Source: Metapseudomonas boanensis
GTDB taxonomy: Bacteria > Pseudomonadota > Gammaproteobacteria > Pseudomonadales > Pseudomonadaceae
DNA length: 64,000 bases
Direction of reading: 5' to 3'
NCBI RefSeq assembly: GCF_018704125.1
Contig: NZ_JAGTIS010000003.1
Span: 62,001 to 126,000 of the forward strand
How positions within the stretch are numbered: position 1 is the first letter of the stretch; each line of letters opens with the position of its first letter. Below, one piece after another: positions 56,495 to 64,000 of the stretch. Made by a program: the position numbers and the translations under genes. A model generated the notes under the pieces. The model saw only the letters and a list, made by a program, of their open reading frames with translations, made no database searches and was not told the DNA's origin.

Positions 56495-57601
56495 TCAGAA
56501 CCGCTGCATCTGCATCTCCTGCAGGCGGCTCAAGGTGCGGCGGAAGGGAAAGCCCAGGTAGCCCTCGGTATAAAGCTCATCCAGCGGCACAGCTGCTTCC
56601 AGGTAGAGCGGTACGCGGCGGTCGTAGCACTCATCCACCAGGGCGATGAAACGGCGCACGCTGTCGTCGTGGACCGACAGCCCAGGCAATTGCCGGTCAC
56701 CGGCTACCACGCGCTCCACGCCATCCTCGGTGCCGCGGGCGATGCGCGCCTCGCGCTGCTGGCCGCTAAGGTTGGGCACCTCGCTCAGCAGCAGTGCCGG
56801 GAAGCGGTCGCACAGGGCGATGAAATCGAGAGCGGCAAGCGGCTGCTCGCAGAGATCAGCAAAGCGGAGCCAGGCCGCTGCCTCGCAGCGACGCACGACT
56901 GGAACAGGACGACGACCGAGCTCGATGGGCTCGGTGGAAACGCCCTGCCCGGCCGCCAGGCGTTCGAACGCCTCATGCAACGCGCTGGGCTGGTCAGGTT
57001 GCGCCACCCAGTAACGCGGATGGGCAACCCCCGGGTGCTGGCGATGGTCCTGCCCCCCGTCCACGTCCACCACCTGCATGTGCCGCTCGATGGCGGCGAT
57101 GGCCGGGAGGAAGCGCTCACGGTTGAAGCCATCGGCATAGAGCTGCTGCGGTGGCTGGTTGGAGGTAGCAACCAGCACCACGCCTTCCTCGAACATCAGT
57201 TGCAGGAGGCGACCAAGGAGCATGGCGTCGCCGATATCGCTGACGAAAAGCTCGTCGAAGCACAGCACCCGCACCTGCTCGCCCAACTCGCGGGCCAGAG
57301 CGTGTAGCGGGTCGGGCGTACCGGTGAGCTGGAACAGCCGCTGGTGCACCCAGCGCATGAAGTGATGGAAATGTTGACGCCGAGACGGCACCCGCAGGCT
57401 CTGGTGGAAGCGGTCCATCAACCAGGTCTTGCCGCGCCCTACCGGGCCCCAGAGATAAACGCCGGTCACTGGCCCGGAACAGTGAAGAGCCTCATGGCAG
57501 GCATGCAGCCATTGAACGGCATTGTGCTGGGCGGTGTCCGACTGGAAGCCGCCTTGCTCGAGGGCTTGCTGATAGGCAGCGAGGGGGGAGTCGTAATTCA
57601 T
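56495..57601 (-). CDS. zapE: ZapE/AFG1-family cell division ATPase
   Basis: The 368-residue protein has the Walker A motif YLWGPVGRGKTWLMD near residue 50, the VLCFDELFVSD Walker B motif, and a sensor region VLVATSNQPPQQLYADG, all typical of AFG1-like ATPases such as ZapE, which acts at the division ring. Pseudomonas often have two such genes; this may be the second one. I start at the ATG at 57601, where the homology begins; the ribosome site is weak. Confidence 0.85.
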   Translation of the reverse strand: MNYDSPLAAYQQALEQGGFQSDTAQHNAVQWLHACHEALHCSGPVTGVYLWGPVGRGKTWLMDRFHQSLRVPSRRQHFHHFMRWVHQRLFQLTGTPDPLHALARELGEQVRVLCFDELFVSDIGDAMLLGRLLQLMFEEGVVLVATSNQPPQQLYADGFNRERFLPAIAAIERHMQVVDVDGGQDHRQHPGVAHPRYWVAQPDQPSALHEAFERLAAGQGVSTEPIELGRRPVPVVRRCEAAAWLRFADLCEQPLAALDFIALCDRFPALLLSEVPNLSGQQREARIARGTEDGVERVVAGDRQLPGLSVHDDSVRRFIALVDECYDRRVPLYLEAAVPLDELYTEGYLGFPFRRTLSRLQEMQMQRF

Positions 57602-57650
57602 GGCGCGGCATTGTGCGGGTTGGGTCAGAGGAAGCAAGGGGGCCGGTTAC

Positions 57651-57720
57651 TGTGGGAGCGAGGGAGCGCCTAACTCTTGCTCGCGAATGGGACCTTTTCG
57701 CGAGCAAGCTCGCTCCTACA
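57651..57720. repeat. REP inverted pair
   Basis: TGTGGGAGCGAGGGAGCG and TTGCTCGCGAA arms face TTCGCGAGCAAGCTCGCTCC, between zapE and lysA. A further half-arm, CATTCGCTCCCACA, is at 57766-57779. Confidence 0.65.
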
Positions 57721-57814
57721 AGACCGTCGATTGCTCGCAACCGCTAACGCAGACATAGCCCATTCATTCGCTCCCACAAGGTGGAAATCCAGCGGCTGGA
57801 TTTCCACCCGGGGC

Positions 57815-59053
57815 TTAGAACTGCTCCAGCGCCAGCAGGTCGGCCAGGGGCTGGCGGCGGCGGATCAGTCGGGCTTCGTCGCCATCGACCAACACTTCCG
57901 GCAGCAGCGGACGGCTGTTGTAGTTGGACGACATGGATGCGCCATAGGCCCCGGTGTCGTGGATCAGCAGTAGGTCACCGACCTGGGCCGCCGGCAGTGC
58001 GCGCGGGGCCACCAGGCCGCCGTCGTGCTGGGTGAAGACGTCGCCGGATTCGCACAGCGGGCCAGCCACGACGGTTGGGCGCTGCGGGGCGGTGACCGGG
58101 TTGCCGGCATCGTCCAGCAGGGTCATGTCGTGGAAGCTGCCGTACATGGACGGACGCATCAGGTCGTTGAAGCCGGCATCCACCATGATGAAGTGGTTGT
58201 TGCCGACATCCTTGGTCGCACGCACCTCACTCAGCAGGCAGCCGGACTCGGCCACCAGGAAGCGTCCGGGCTCGATCTCCAGGCGCACCGGGTGGCGCAG
58301 CAGCCCTTCGATTTCGCGGCGGGCCTGGTTCCACAGGTCGGCATAGCGCTTGATATCGACCGAGGCATCCCCCTCGCGATAAGGGATCGACAGGCCACCG
58401 CCCGCGGAGATCGCCTCCAGGTCGCAGCCAAGATCACGCACCGCGCCGACCATGGCGCCGCACACCTGTTCCAGGTGGCTGTAGTCCACCCCGGAGCCGA
58501 TGTGCATGTGCAGGCCCACCAGAACCAGGCCGTAGTCGCGGATCACCGCCAGGGCAGCGTCCAGCTGGCTGTGCCAGATACCGTGCTTGCTGTTCTCGCC
58601 GCCGGTGTTGGTCTTCTGGCTGTGGCCATGGCCGAAGCCGGGGTTGATGCGCAGCCATACGCGATGGCCGGGGCTTTGCTGGCCGAGCTGGGTGAGCATG
58701 TCGATGGAGCCGACGTTGACTTCGATGCCCAGCTCAACAGCGCGCTTGAGGGTCGCGCGGTCAAGCAGGTCGCAAGTCAGCACCACACCGGCCGGCTCGC
58801 CCTTGGGCGAATAGCCCGCAAGCAGTGCACGCTCGATCTCGCCGAGGGACACTGCATCCACCTGCACGCCCTCTTCACGCATCAGACGCAGGATGCTCAG
58901 GTTGGAGCAGGCCTTCTGGGCGAAGCGGATCACGTCGAAACCTTGCAGCTGGGCGATGCGCTCGCGAATCACCTGGGCGTCGTAGCACCACAGCGGGGTG
59001 CCGTGTTCACGGGCGAGGCTGGCAAGGGTCGAAGCGGGGATATTCGGGCGCAT
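57815..59053 (-). CDS. lysA: Diaminopimelate decarboxylase
   Basis: The 412-residue PLP enzyme makes lysine from meso-diaminopimelate. It has the PLP-lysine region VIRFAQKACSNLSILRLM (the family has YAxKAN/CN here), the HIGSG motif in GLHMHIGSGVDY, and the late catalytic cysteine region GPLCESGDVFTQ. A divergent LysR gene directly upstream gives the lysA-lysR arrangement of E. coli rather than the dapF-linked lysA of P. aeruginosa, so this may be the second lysA-like gene of the genome. Start at 59053 after GAGG. Confidence 0.88.
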   Translation of the reverse strand: MRPNIPASTLASLAREHGTPLWCYDAQVIRERIAQLQGFDVIRFAQKACSNLSILRLMREEGVQVDAVSLGEIERALLAGYSPKGEPAGVVLTCDLLDRATLKRAVELGIEVNVGSIDMLTQLGQQSPGHRVWLRINPGFGHGHSQKTNTGGENSKHGIWHSQLDAALAVIRDYGLVLVGLHMHIGSGVDYSHLEQVCGAMVGAVRDLGCDLEAISAGGGLSIPYREGDASVDIKRYADLWNQARREIEGLLRHPVRLEIEPGRFLVAESGCLLSEVRATKDVGNNHFIMVDAGFNDLMRPSMYGSFHDMTLLDDAGNPVTAPQRPTVVAGPLCESGDVFTQHDGGLVAPRALPAAQVGDLLLIHDTGAYGASMSSNYNSRPLLPEVLVDGDEARLIRRRQPLADLLALEQF

Positions 59054-59170
59054 GGAGGACTCCTGATTCAGATGCCGCCATGATGGCAAGCCGACTTGAT
59101 TCAGAAAAATACCAATTTATTCATACTCGATTCATTATTGATATGGCATAGACCCACTCTGGAGATAGCC

Positions 59171-60097
59171 GTGGAGCTTTCCATTCGCCATATTGAGGTG
59201 TTTCGCGCAGTGATGACCGCTGGCAGCGTCACCGGTGCCGCGCGCCTGCTGCTCACCTCGCAGCCCACGGTCAGCCGTGAACTGGGGCGTTTCGAGCACC
59301 TGCTGGGGTTTCGCCTGTTCGACCGCGAGGGTGGTCGCCTCACGCCTACCGCCCAGGGCCTGCAATTGTTCGATGAGGTGCAACGCTCCTACGCCGGGCT
59401 GGAACGCATCGTCGGCGCGGCCCAGGCGATTCGCCAGTACGAGCAGGGGCAGCTGTCCATCACCGGTTTGCCGGTGTTCGCCCAGACCTTGCTGCCGGGC
59501 TTCTGCCAGGCGCTACTGGCCCGTCATTCCGGCGTCCGGCTGAGCATCAGCGCCCAGGAGTCGCCCCTGCTGGAAGAATCCCTGAGTGGCCAGCGCCATG
59601 ACCTTGGCTTGTCGGAGACCGACCTGCTGCCACGTGGCACCCGTGGCAGCACACTGCTGGCCGCCGATATGGTCTGCGTACTGCCCGAGGGGCACAGGCT
59701 GCTGGGCAAGACGGAACTGGCATTGGAGGACTTCCATGGCGAGCCGTTCATCAGCCTCTCCGGGCTGGACATCTACCGGCAGAGCCTGGATGCACACTTC
59801 CTCACCGCCGGCATCGAGCGCCGCCTGGTCGTGGAAACCAGCACCGCCGCTTCCGTCTGCGCCATGGTGCGCCAGGGCCTGGGCCTGGCCATCGTCAACC
59901 CGTTGAGCGCGCTGGATGAGGCCGGTCGGGGCCTGCAGATGCGCCGGCTGCGCACCTCGATTCCATTCCGCGTGCAGTTGATCCGCCCGGAGCACCGGCC
60001 CTCCTCCGCGCTGGTGGATACCGCAGAGCAAGTGCTTCATGAGCAGGCGCAGGGCATCCTCCAGACGCTGGAAACACGGCTCGGCCGGACCGGCTGA
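59171..60097 (+). CDS. lysR: LysR-family regulator of lysA
   Basis: The 308-residue protein has the LysR N-terminal winged HTH (IRHIEVFRAVMTAGSVTGAARLL and TSQPTVSRELGRFEHLLGFRLFDR) and a C-terminal effector-binding domain. It starts with a GTG at 59171, after GGAG. It is divergent from lysA with 117 nt between, as in E. coli, where LysR activates lysA when diaminopimelate is present. The upstream in-frame ATG at 59096 is rejected. Confidence 0.84.
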   Translation: MELSIRHIEVFRAVMTAGSVTGAARLLLTSQPTVSRELGRFEHLLGFRLFDREGGRLTPTAQGLQLFDEVQRSYAGLERIVGAAQAIRQYEQGQLSITGLPVFAQTLLPGFCQALLARHSGVRLSISAQESPLLEESLSGQRHDLGLSETDLLPRGTRGSTLLAADMVCVLPEGHRLLGKTELALEDFHGEPFISLSGLDIYRQSLDAHFLTAGIERRLVVETSTAASVCAMVRQGLGLAIVNPLSALDEAGRGLQMRRLRTSIPFRVQLIRPEHRPSSALVDTAEQVLHEQAQGILQTLETRLGRTG

Positions 60098-60186
60098 AGC
60101 ACGCCACCTTCCGAGGCCCGGTTGGCGCACAATAGGCGGCCGGGCCGACGCCCAGACAGAGTTCGACATATTGAGGCAGGTACAGA

Positions 60187-61683
60187 ATGAAATCCCCCGG
60201 TGGCATCCTGCTGACAGGTATCGAGCTGGACCGCGCCAGCGCTGTTCCCCTCTACCGTCAACTCTACCTGCAAGTGCGCAAGCAGATCCTCGCTGGGCGC
60301 TTGCCGGGCGGCACGCGTCTACCCTCCACCCGCACCCTGTGCAAGGACCTGGAGCTGTCGCGCATCACCATCCTCAACGCCTTCGACCAGTTGACCGCCG
60401 AAGGCTTCCTGGCGCCACGCACCGGCGCCGGCACCTATGTCGGCGATGAATGGGAGCGCCGTGACGCTGCCGCCGACGCCCCGCGCAAGCCGCCGCGCCT
60501 ATCGAGCCTGAGCCAGTCCGTGCACTCGCTGCGCAGCGAGCATTTCAGCGGCGTGTCCTACGCCACTTGGGCGCCCGAGTGCCCGACTTCCTTCCTGCCC
60601 AGCCACCCGGCCTACGATGCCTTTCCGCTGCCCGTCTGGAAGCGCCTGATGAACCGTCACCTGCGCCAGCCGACCAAGGCGCTGCTTGGCTACGGCGAGC
60701 TGAAGGGATTGCAGCGCCTGCGCGAGGCGATCGTCGAATACGTGTTCGACGCCCGCGGCATCGAGTGCAGCGTGGATCAGGTAGTGATCGCCTCCGGCGC
60801 CCAGCAGGCCTTCAACCTGCTCGGCATGCTGCTGCTCGACCCGCAGGACGGCGTGTGGATGGAAGACCCCGGCCACATCGCCGCGCGCATCGCCTTCCAG
60901 GCCCAGGGCTGCCGCCTGGTACCGCTGCGCATCGACGACCAGGGCCTGGACGTGCAGCAGGGCCTGCGTGAATGCCCTGACGCTCGCCTGGCCTTCACCA
61001 CACCCTCGCGCCAGCATCCGCTGGGCATCACCATGAGCTACGCCCGCCGGCAGGAGCTGATCGAGTGGGCCGGCCGTGGTCACGGCTGGATAGTCGAAGA
61101 CGACTGCGACAGCGAATTCCGCTACGTCGGCCGGCCGCTGCCGGCACTGTTCGCCATGGACCAGTGGCAGAAGGTCATCTACGTCGGCACCTTCAGCAAG
61201 GTGCTCTACCCGTCCCTGCGGCTGGGCTATGTGATCCTCCCTGAGGCGCTGGTCGAACCTTTCTGCGCCATCCGCGCGGTGATGGATCGCAGCCCCTCCA
61301 CCCTGCACCAGGCGACCACCGCCGACTTCATGATCGAAGGCCACTTCCTCGGCCACATCCGCCGCATGCGCGCGCTCTACCAGGCCCGCCAGGCTCGCCT
61401 GCTGGAACAACTGCAGCGCCGCCTGGACGGCTTCATGAAGGTCAACCCGGTGGAGGCCGGCCTGCACCTGATCGGCTGGCTGGATGACAACCTGGACGAC
61501 GACGCACTCGCCCAGGGCCTGGCCCGACAGGAGATCTACACCTATGGCCTCGGCGACTACTGCCTCAAGCGCTACCTGCCACCAGGGCTGTTGATCGGTT
61601 TTGCCGGCACCCCCGAGAACCAGGCCGGCGAGAAGGTCGAGGCTCTGGCACGGGCCCTGGAAAAGCTCGGGCACCGCCTTTAG
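60187..61683 (+). CDS. MocR-family regulator (GntR HTH with aminotransferase domain)
   Basis: The 498-residue protein joins an N-terminal GntR winged helix (VPLYRQLYLQVRKQILAG, LPSTRTLCKDLELSRITI) to a full fold-type I aminotransferase domain, with DDCDSEFRYVGRP and the PLP lysine in GTFSKVLYPSLRLGY. MocR proteins use PLP, often with an amino compound, to sense their effector and bind direct repeats near their own gene and targets. The likely targets are the downstream TIM-barrel and MFS genes, after a 117-nt gap. Confidence 0.88.
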   Translation: MKSPGGILLTGIELDRASAVPLYRQLYLQVRKQILAGRLPGGTRLPSTRTLCKDLELSRITILNAFDQLTAEGFLAPRTGAGTYVGDEWERRDAAADAPRKPPRLSSLSQSVHSLRSEHFSGVSYATWAPECPTSFLPSHPAYDAFPLPVWKRLMNRHLRQPTKALLGYGELKGLQRLREAIVEYVFDARGIECSVDQVVIASGAQQAFNLLGMLLLDPQDGVWMEDPGHIAARIAFQAQGCRLVPLRIDDQGLDVQQGLRECPDARLAFTTPSRQHPLGITMSYARRQELIEWAGRGHGWIVEDDCDSEFRYVGRPLPALFAMDQWQKVIYVGTFSKVLYPSLRLGYVILPEALVEPFCAIRAVMDRSPSTLHQATTADFMIEGHFLGHIRRMRALYQARQARLLEQLQRRLDGFMKVNPVEAGLHLIGWLDDNLDDDALAQGLARQEIYTYGLGDYCLKRYLPPGLLIGFAGTPENQAGEKVEALARALEKLGHRL

Positions 61684-61763
61684 CCAACGGCGCCCAAAGT
61701 GGTCATAACAACTAAAAAATAATGGCTATATCGATAGCGCCATTCCGGAGAGATAAAGGCAGC

Positions 61764-61786
61764 GCCGGCCAATCCGGCACCTTTTT
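61764..61786 (+). promoter_or_regulatory. Leader hairpin with T-run before the TIM-barrel gene
   Basis: GCCGG and CCGGC pair with a CCAAT loop, followed by ACCTTTTT, directly before the ribosome site at 61788-61793. It could be a weak terminator or attenuator in the leader. Confidence 0.4.
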
Positions 61787-61800
61787 CAGGAATGACAAGA

Positions 61801-62874
61801 ATGAACGCTATCCAAGCCCGCTTTGCGACCCTGCTGAGCCATAACGCCAGCAGCGAAGCCCCGCCACCGCTGCTGACGCCCCCCCTGGCCAGTCGACTCC
61901 TCGAACGCCTCGACGGCCTGCGCCTGTTCGCCCATGGCTACCCGCTGCTGACCAACCTCACCCAGGGTCGGGTCAAGCCTGAAGACATGCTGGACTTCGC
62001 CTACCGCCACGAATTGCAGGGCCTGAGCCTGCACCTCCTGGACGGCGAAGAGAACAGCCTGTCGCAGATGGCGCCGACCCAGCTCCAGGCCTTCGCAGAC
62101 AAGGCCAGCACCCTGGGCCTGGACGTCCACCTGGAGATCAGCAGCACCCGCCGTGAGGACGTCGACCAGGTCGTCGCCATCGCCCGGGCCATCGGCACTC
62201 GCAACATCCGCGTCTACTCGCGCTACGAAGGCCACCTGTCGCGGGTCATGGCGCTGATCGAGGCCGACCTCCAGTACCTCAGCCAGTTGGCTGACCAGCA
62301 CGACCTGTACTTCGACTTCGAACAGCACGAGGAACTCAAGAGTTTCGAGATCGCCCAATTGCTGCGCCAGATCGGCAACCCGCGGCTTAACGCGCTGTTT
62401 GACTTCGGCAACATGATCAATGCCTGCGAGCAGCCGCTGCCGGCCCTGCAAGCCCTGGCCCCATACATCCGCCAGGTGCACCTCAAGGGCGTGCGCATCG
62501 TTCCCGAGCAGAACGGTTTCGGTCACTACGGCGTGTTGCACGGCAGCCTTGAAGACGACCTGCCCGGCGCGCGGATGCTCTTCGAGCTGCTGATGCTCGG
62601 CGAGCAGGCGCCGCAGGTGATCGCCTTCATTCTGGAGCAGGAAAACCACTACATCGCCCCGTCGTTTCGCCAGTCGGACGAAGCCGAAGATCCCTTCATC
62701 CCCTACCGGGAGATGAGCGAAACCGGGCTGCCGCCAGGCTACACCGCCGACCGCATGATGGCCGACGAACACCGCTGGGCGAACAACCAGATCCGTCATG
62801 TGCGCGGGCTGCTCACCGAGCTGCGCGTGCTGGCCGAACTCATCCTGGCCGAAGCCGGCCAAACCCGCGCCTGA
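61801..62874 (+). CDS. Sugar isomerase/epimerase-like TIM-barrel protein
   Basis: The 357-residue protein has the AP-endonuclease-2/xylose-isomerase-like TIM-barrel fold. Metal-ligand candidates are the glutamate in YFDFEQHEE, the aspartate in ALFDFGNM, the histidine in RQVHLKGV and the glutamate in FILEQENHY. Such proteins isomerise or epimerise sugars or related compounds; the substrate is not deducible. I start at the ATG at 61801, after AGGA; an ATG at 61792 overlaps that site. It lies between the MocR regulator and an MFS transporter and is probably co-transcribed with the latter. Confidence 0.8.
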   Translation: MNAIQARFATLLSHNASSEAPPPLLTPPLASRLLERLDGLRLFAHGYPLLTNLTQGRVKPEDMLDFAYRHELQGLSLHLLDGEENSLSQMAPTQLQAFADKASTLGLDVHLEISSTRREDVDQVVAIARAIGTRNIRVYSRYEGHLSRVMALIEADLQYLSQLADQHDLYFDFEQHEELKSFEIAQLLRQIGNPRLNALFDFGNMINACEQPLPALQALAPYIRQVHLKGVRIVPEQNGFGHYGVLHGSLEDDLPGARMLFELLMLGEQAPQVIAFILEQENHYIAPSFRQSDEAEDPFIPYREMSETGLPPGYTADRMMADEHRWANNQIRHVRGLLTELRVLAELILAEAGQTRA

Positions 62875-62926
62875 CCCGCTCTTGGCGGCAGGCGGCATCT
62901 CAACCTGGAAACTGTGGAGAACAACA

Positions 62927-64000
62927 ATGACAGCACAGGCTAAGGCCAAGTGGCTCCGCTTCCTGGTCCTCGTCCTTGGCGGCGGGACCATCTACAAGCT
63001 GGCTAACCTCAAAGACGCCTTCTACGTGCCCATGCAGGAATACATGGGCCTGACGCATACCGAGATCGGTACCCTGCTCAGCGCCAACGCCATCATCGCC
63101 ACCGCACTGTTCGTGGTCGGCGGCTTCCTGGCGGACCGCTTCGACACCCGCAAGTTGATTCCACTGGGCCTGATCGGCACCGGCGCCCTTGGCCTGTATC
63201 TGGCTACCTTTCCCGGCTACAGCCAGCTGCTGATCGTCTTCAGCCTGTTCGCCATCTGCGCCGATTGCATCTACTGGCCTGCGCTGCTCAAGGCCATTCG
63301 CAACCTGGGCGACGATAACGAGCAAGGGCGGATGTTTGGCTTCCTCGAAGGCGGCCGTGGCGTAGTCGATACCCTGGTGGCCTTCTCCGCCTTGGGTGTG
63401 TTCGTCGCCATGGGCTCCGGCGAGGCCGGCCTGAAGTCGGCCATCCTGTTCTACTCGGCGATCGACATCGGCGCCGGCCTGCTCACCCTGTTCCTGCTCA
63501 AGGAAACCAAGAAAGGCGCAGCCAGCACTGAAACGATCGGCCTCGCCGGCCTGCTGGAAGCCGTGCGCGTGCCGGGCATCTGGCTGGTGAGCCTCAACGT
63601 GTTCATGGTCTACATCGTCTACTGCGGCCTGACCTACTTCATCCCGTACCTGAAGGACATGTACCACTTGCCGGTAGCCCTGGTGGGTGCCTACGGGATC
63701 ATCAACCAGTACTTCCTCAAGGTTCTGGGCGGCCCGGCCGGCGGTTTCATGGCGGACAAGGCCCTCAAGAGCCCGAGCCGCTACCTGAAGTGGGCGTTCC
63801 TGGCGCTGCTGCCGCTGATGGCGGTGATCCTGACGATTCCCAAAGGCGAGAGCTTCATCTTCGCCGGCATGGCCGCCACCCTGTCGTTCGCGCTGATCAT
63901 CTTCACCATGCGTGGCGTGTTCTGGGCGCCCATGAGCGAAGTGGGGATTCCCTCGCGCATCACCGGCTCGGCCTTCGGCATCGGCTGCCTGATCGGCTAT
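62927..64000 (+). CDS. MFS transporter, cut by the window edge
   Basis: The first 358 residues of a major-facilitator transporter are present and the frame is open at the right edge. The hydrophobic segments and the MFS motif GGFLADRFDTRKLIP after the second helix are clear. The start ATG at 62927 follows GGAG and lies 52 nt after the TIM-barrel gene. It resembles the YihN-like group of transporters. With the two preceding genes it probably imports the substrate of the module. Confidence 0.85.
   Translation, partial: MTAQAKAKWLRFLVLVLGGGTIYKLANLKDAFYVPMQEYMGLTHTEIGTLLSANAIIATALFVVGGFLADRFDTRKLIPLGLIGTGALGLYLATFPGYSQLLIVFSLFAICADCIYWPALLKAIRNLGDDNEQGRMFGFLEGGRGVVDTLVAFSALGVFVAMGSGEAGLKSAILFYSAIDIGAGLLTLFLLKETKKGAASTETIGLAGLLEAVRVPGIWLVSLNVFMVYIVYCGLTYFIPYLKDMYHLPVALVGAYGIINQYFLKVLGGPAGGFMADKALKSPSRYLKWAFLALLPLMAVILTIPKGESFIFAGMAATLSFALIIFTMRGVFWAPMSEVGIPSRITGSAFGIGCLIGY

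Overview
The window is GC-rich Gammaproteobacterial DNA, most likely from a Pseudomonas of the aeruginosa/resinovorans type. The evidence is the pobA/pobR pair, a pchACXF operon, a fused cysNC gene, a second EF-G gene (fusA2 type), a lysA/lysR pair, and many interspersed REP-like repeats of the kind common in this genus. No rRNA, tRNA, insertion sequence, prophage or CRISPR array was seen.

Region 1 (about 1.1-24.5 kb) is a catabolic gene set of steroid- or terpenoid-like character. It contains a DUF1214 protein, a PAPS-type sulfotransferase and an SDR; a SRPBCC protein; cysD and cysNC for making PAPS; two paralogous LuxR-type regulators; a FadD3-like acyl-CoA ligase with an SDR; a four-gene operon (flavin reductase, KstD-like flavoprotein, SDR, KshB/PaaE-like reductase); an HsaA-like flavin monooxygenase; a luciferase-like (LLM) monooxygenase; and, beyond chaC and fusA2, an EthD-type protein. 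The main observation of this report is a 16-bp imperfect dyad, T(A/C)GTCC-N4-GGAC(G/T)A. It lies 68-99 nt before the start codon of ten transcription units here, including both regulator genes and the sulfotransferase and cysDNC units. I infer a single regulon, probably read by one or both LuxR-type proteins, that couples PAPS supply and sulfonation to breakdown of a polycyclic substrate.

Region 2 (24.5-34.5 kb) is mixed: a GYD-domain protein, a 1-Cys peroxiredoxin, a Mut7-C RNase-like protein, a VF530 protein, a Tat-type multicopper oxidase with an SCO protein, and the large helicase lhr.

Region 3 (34.6-45.2 kb) is a compact 4-cresol module: pchA-pchC-pchX-pchF with a truncated cytochrome c remnant after it, a sigma-54-dependent V4R/XylR-type activator, an outer-membrane channel, pobR, pobA and a tatA-like gene. 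It should convert 4-cresol to 4-hydroxybenzoate and then to protocatechuate. pchA and the channel gene are preceded by matching sigma-54 promoter sequences. The neighbouring Tat-signal protein PchX and the extra tatA raise the possibility of a dedicated export route for the flavoprotein PchF, which has no signal peptide of its own.

Region 4 (45.2-64 kb) holds smaller units: a Dabb protein with an uncharacterised partner, an AraC regulator and an SDR; a trypsin-like protease; a cold-shock protein; a Met-rich secreted protein; a persulfide-dioxygenase-like MBL protein with a SulP transporter behind a perfect CsoR/CstR-like palindrome; zapE; lysA/lysR; and, running off the right edge, a MocR regulator, a TIM-barrel protein and an MFS transporter that look like an uncharacterised catabolic module.
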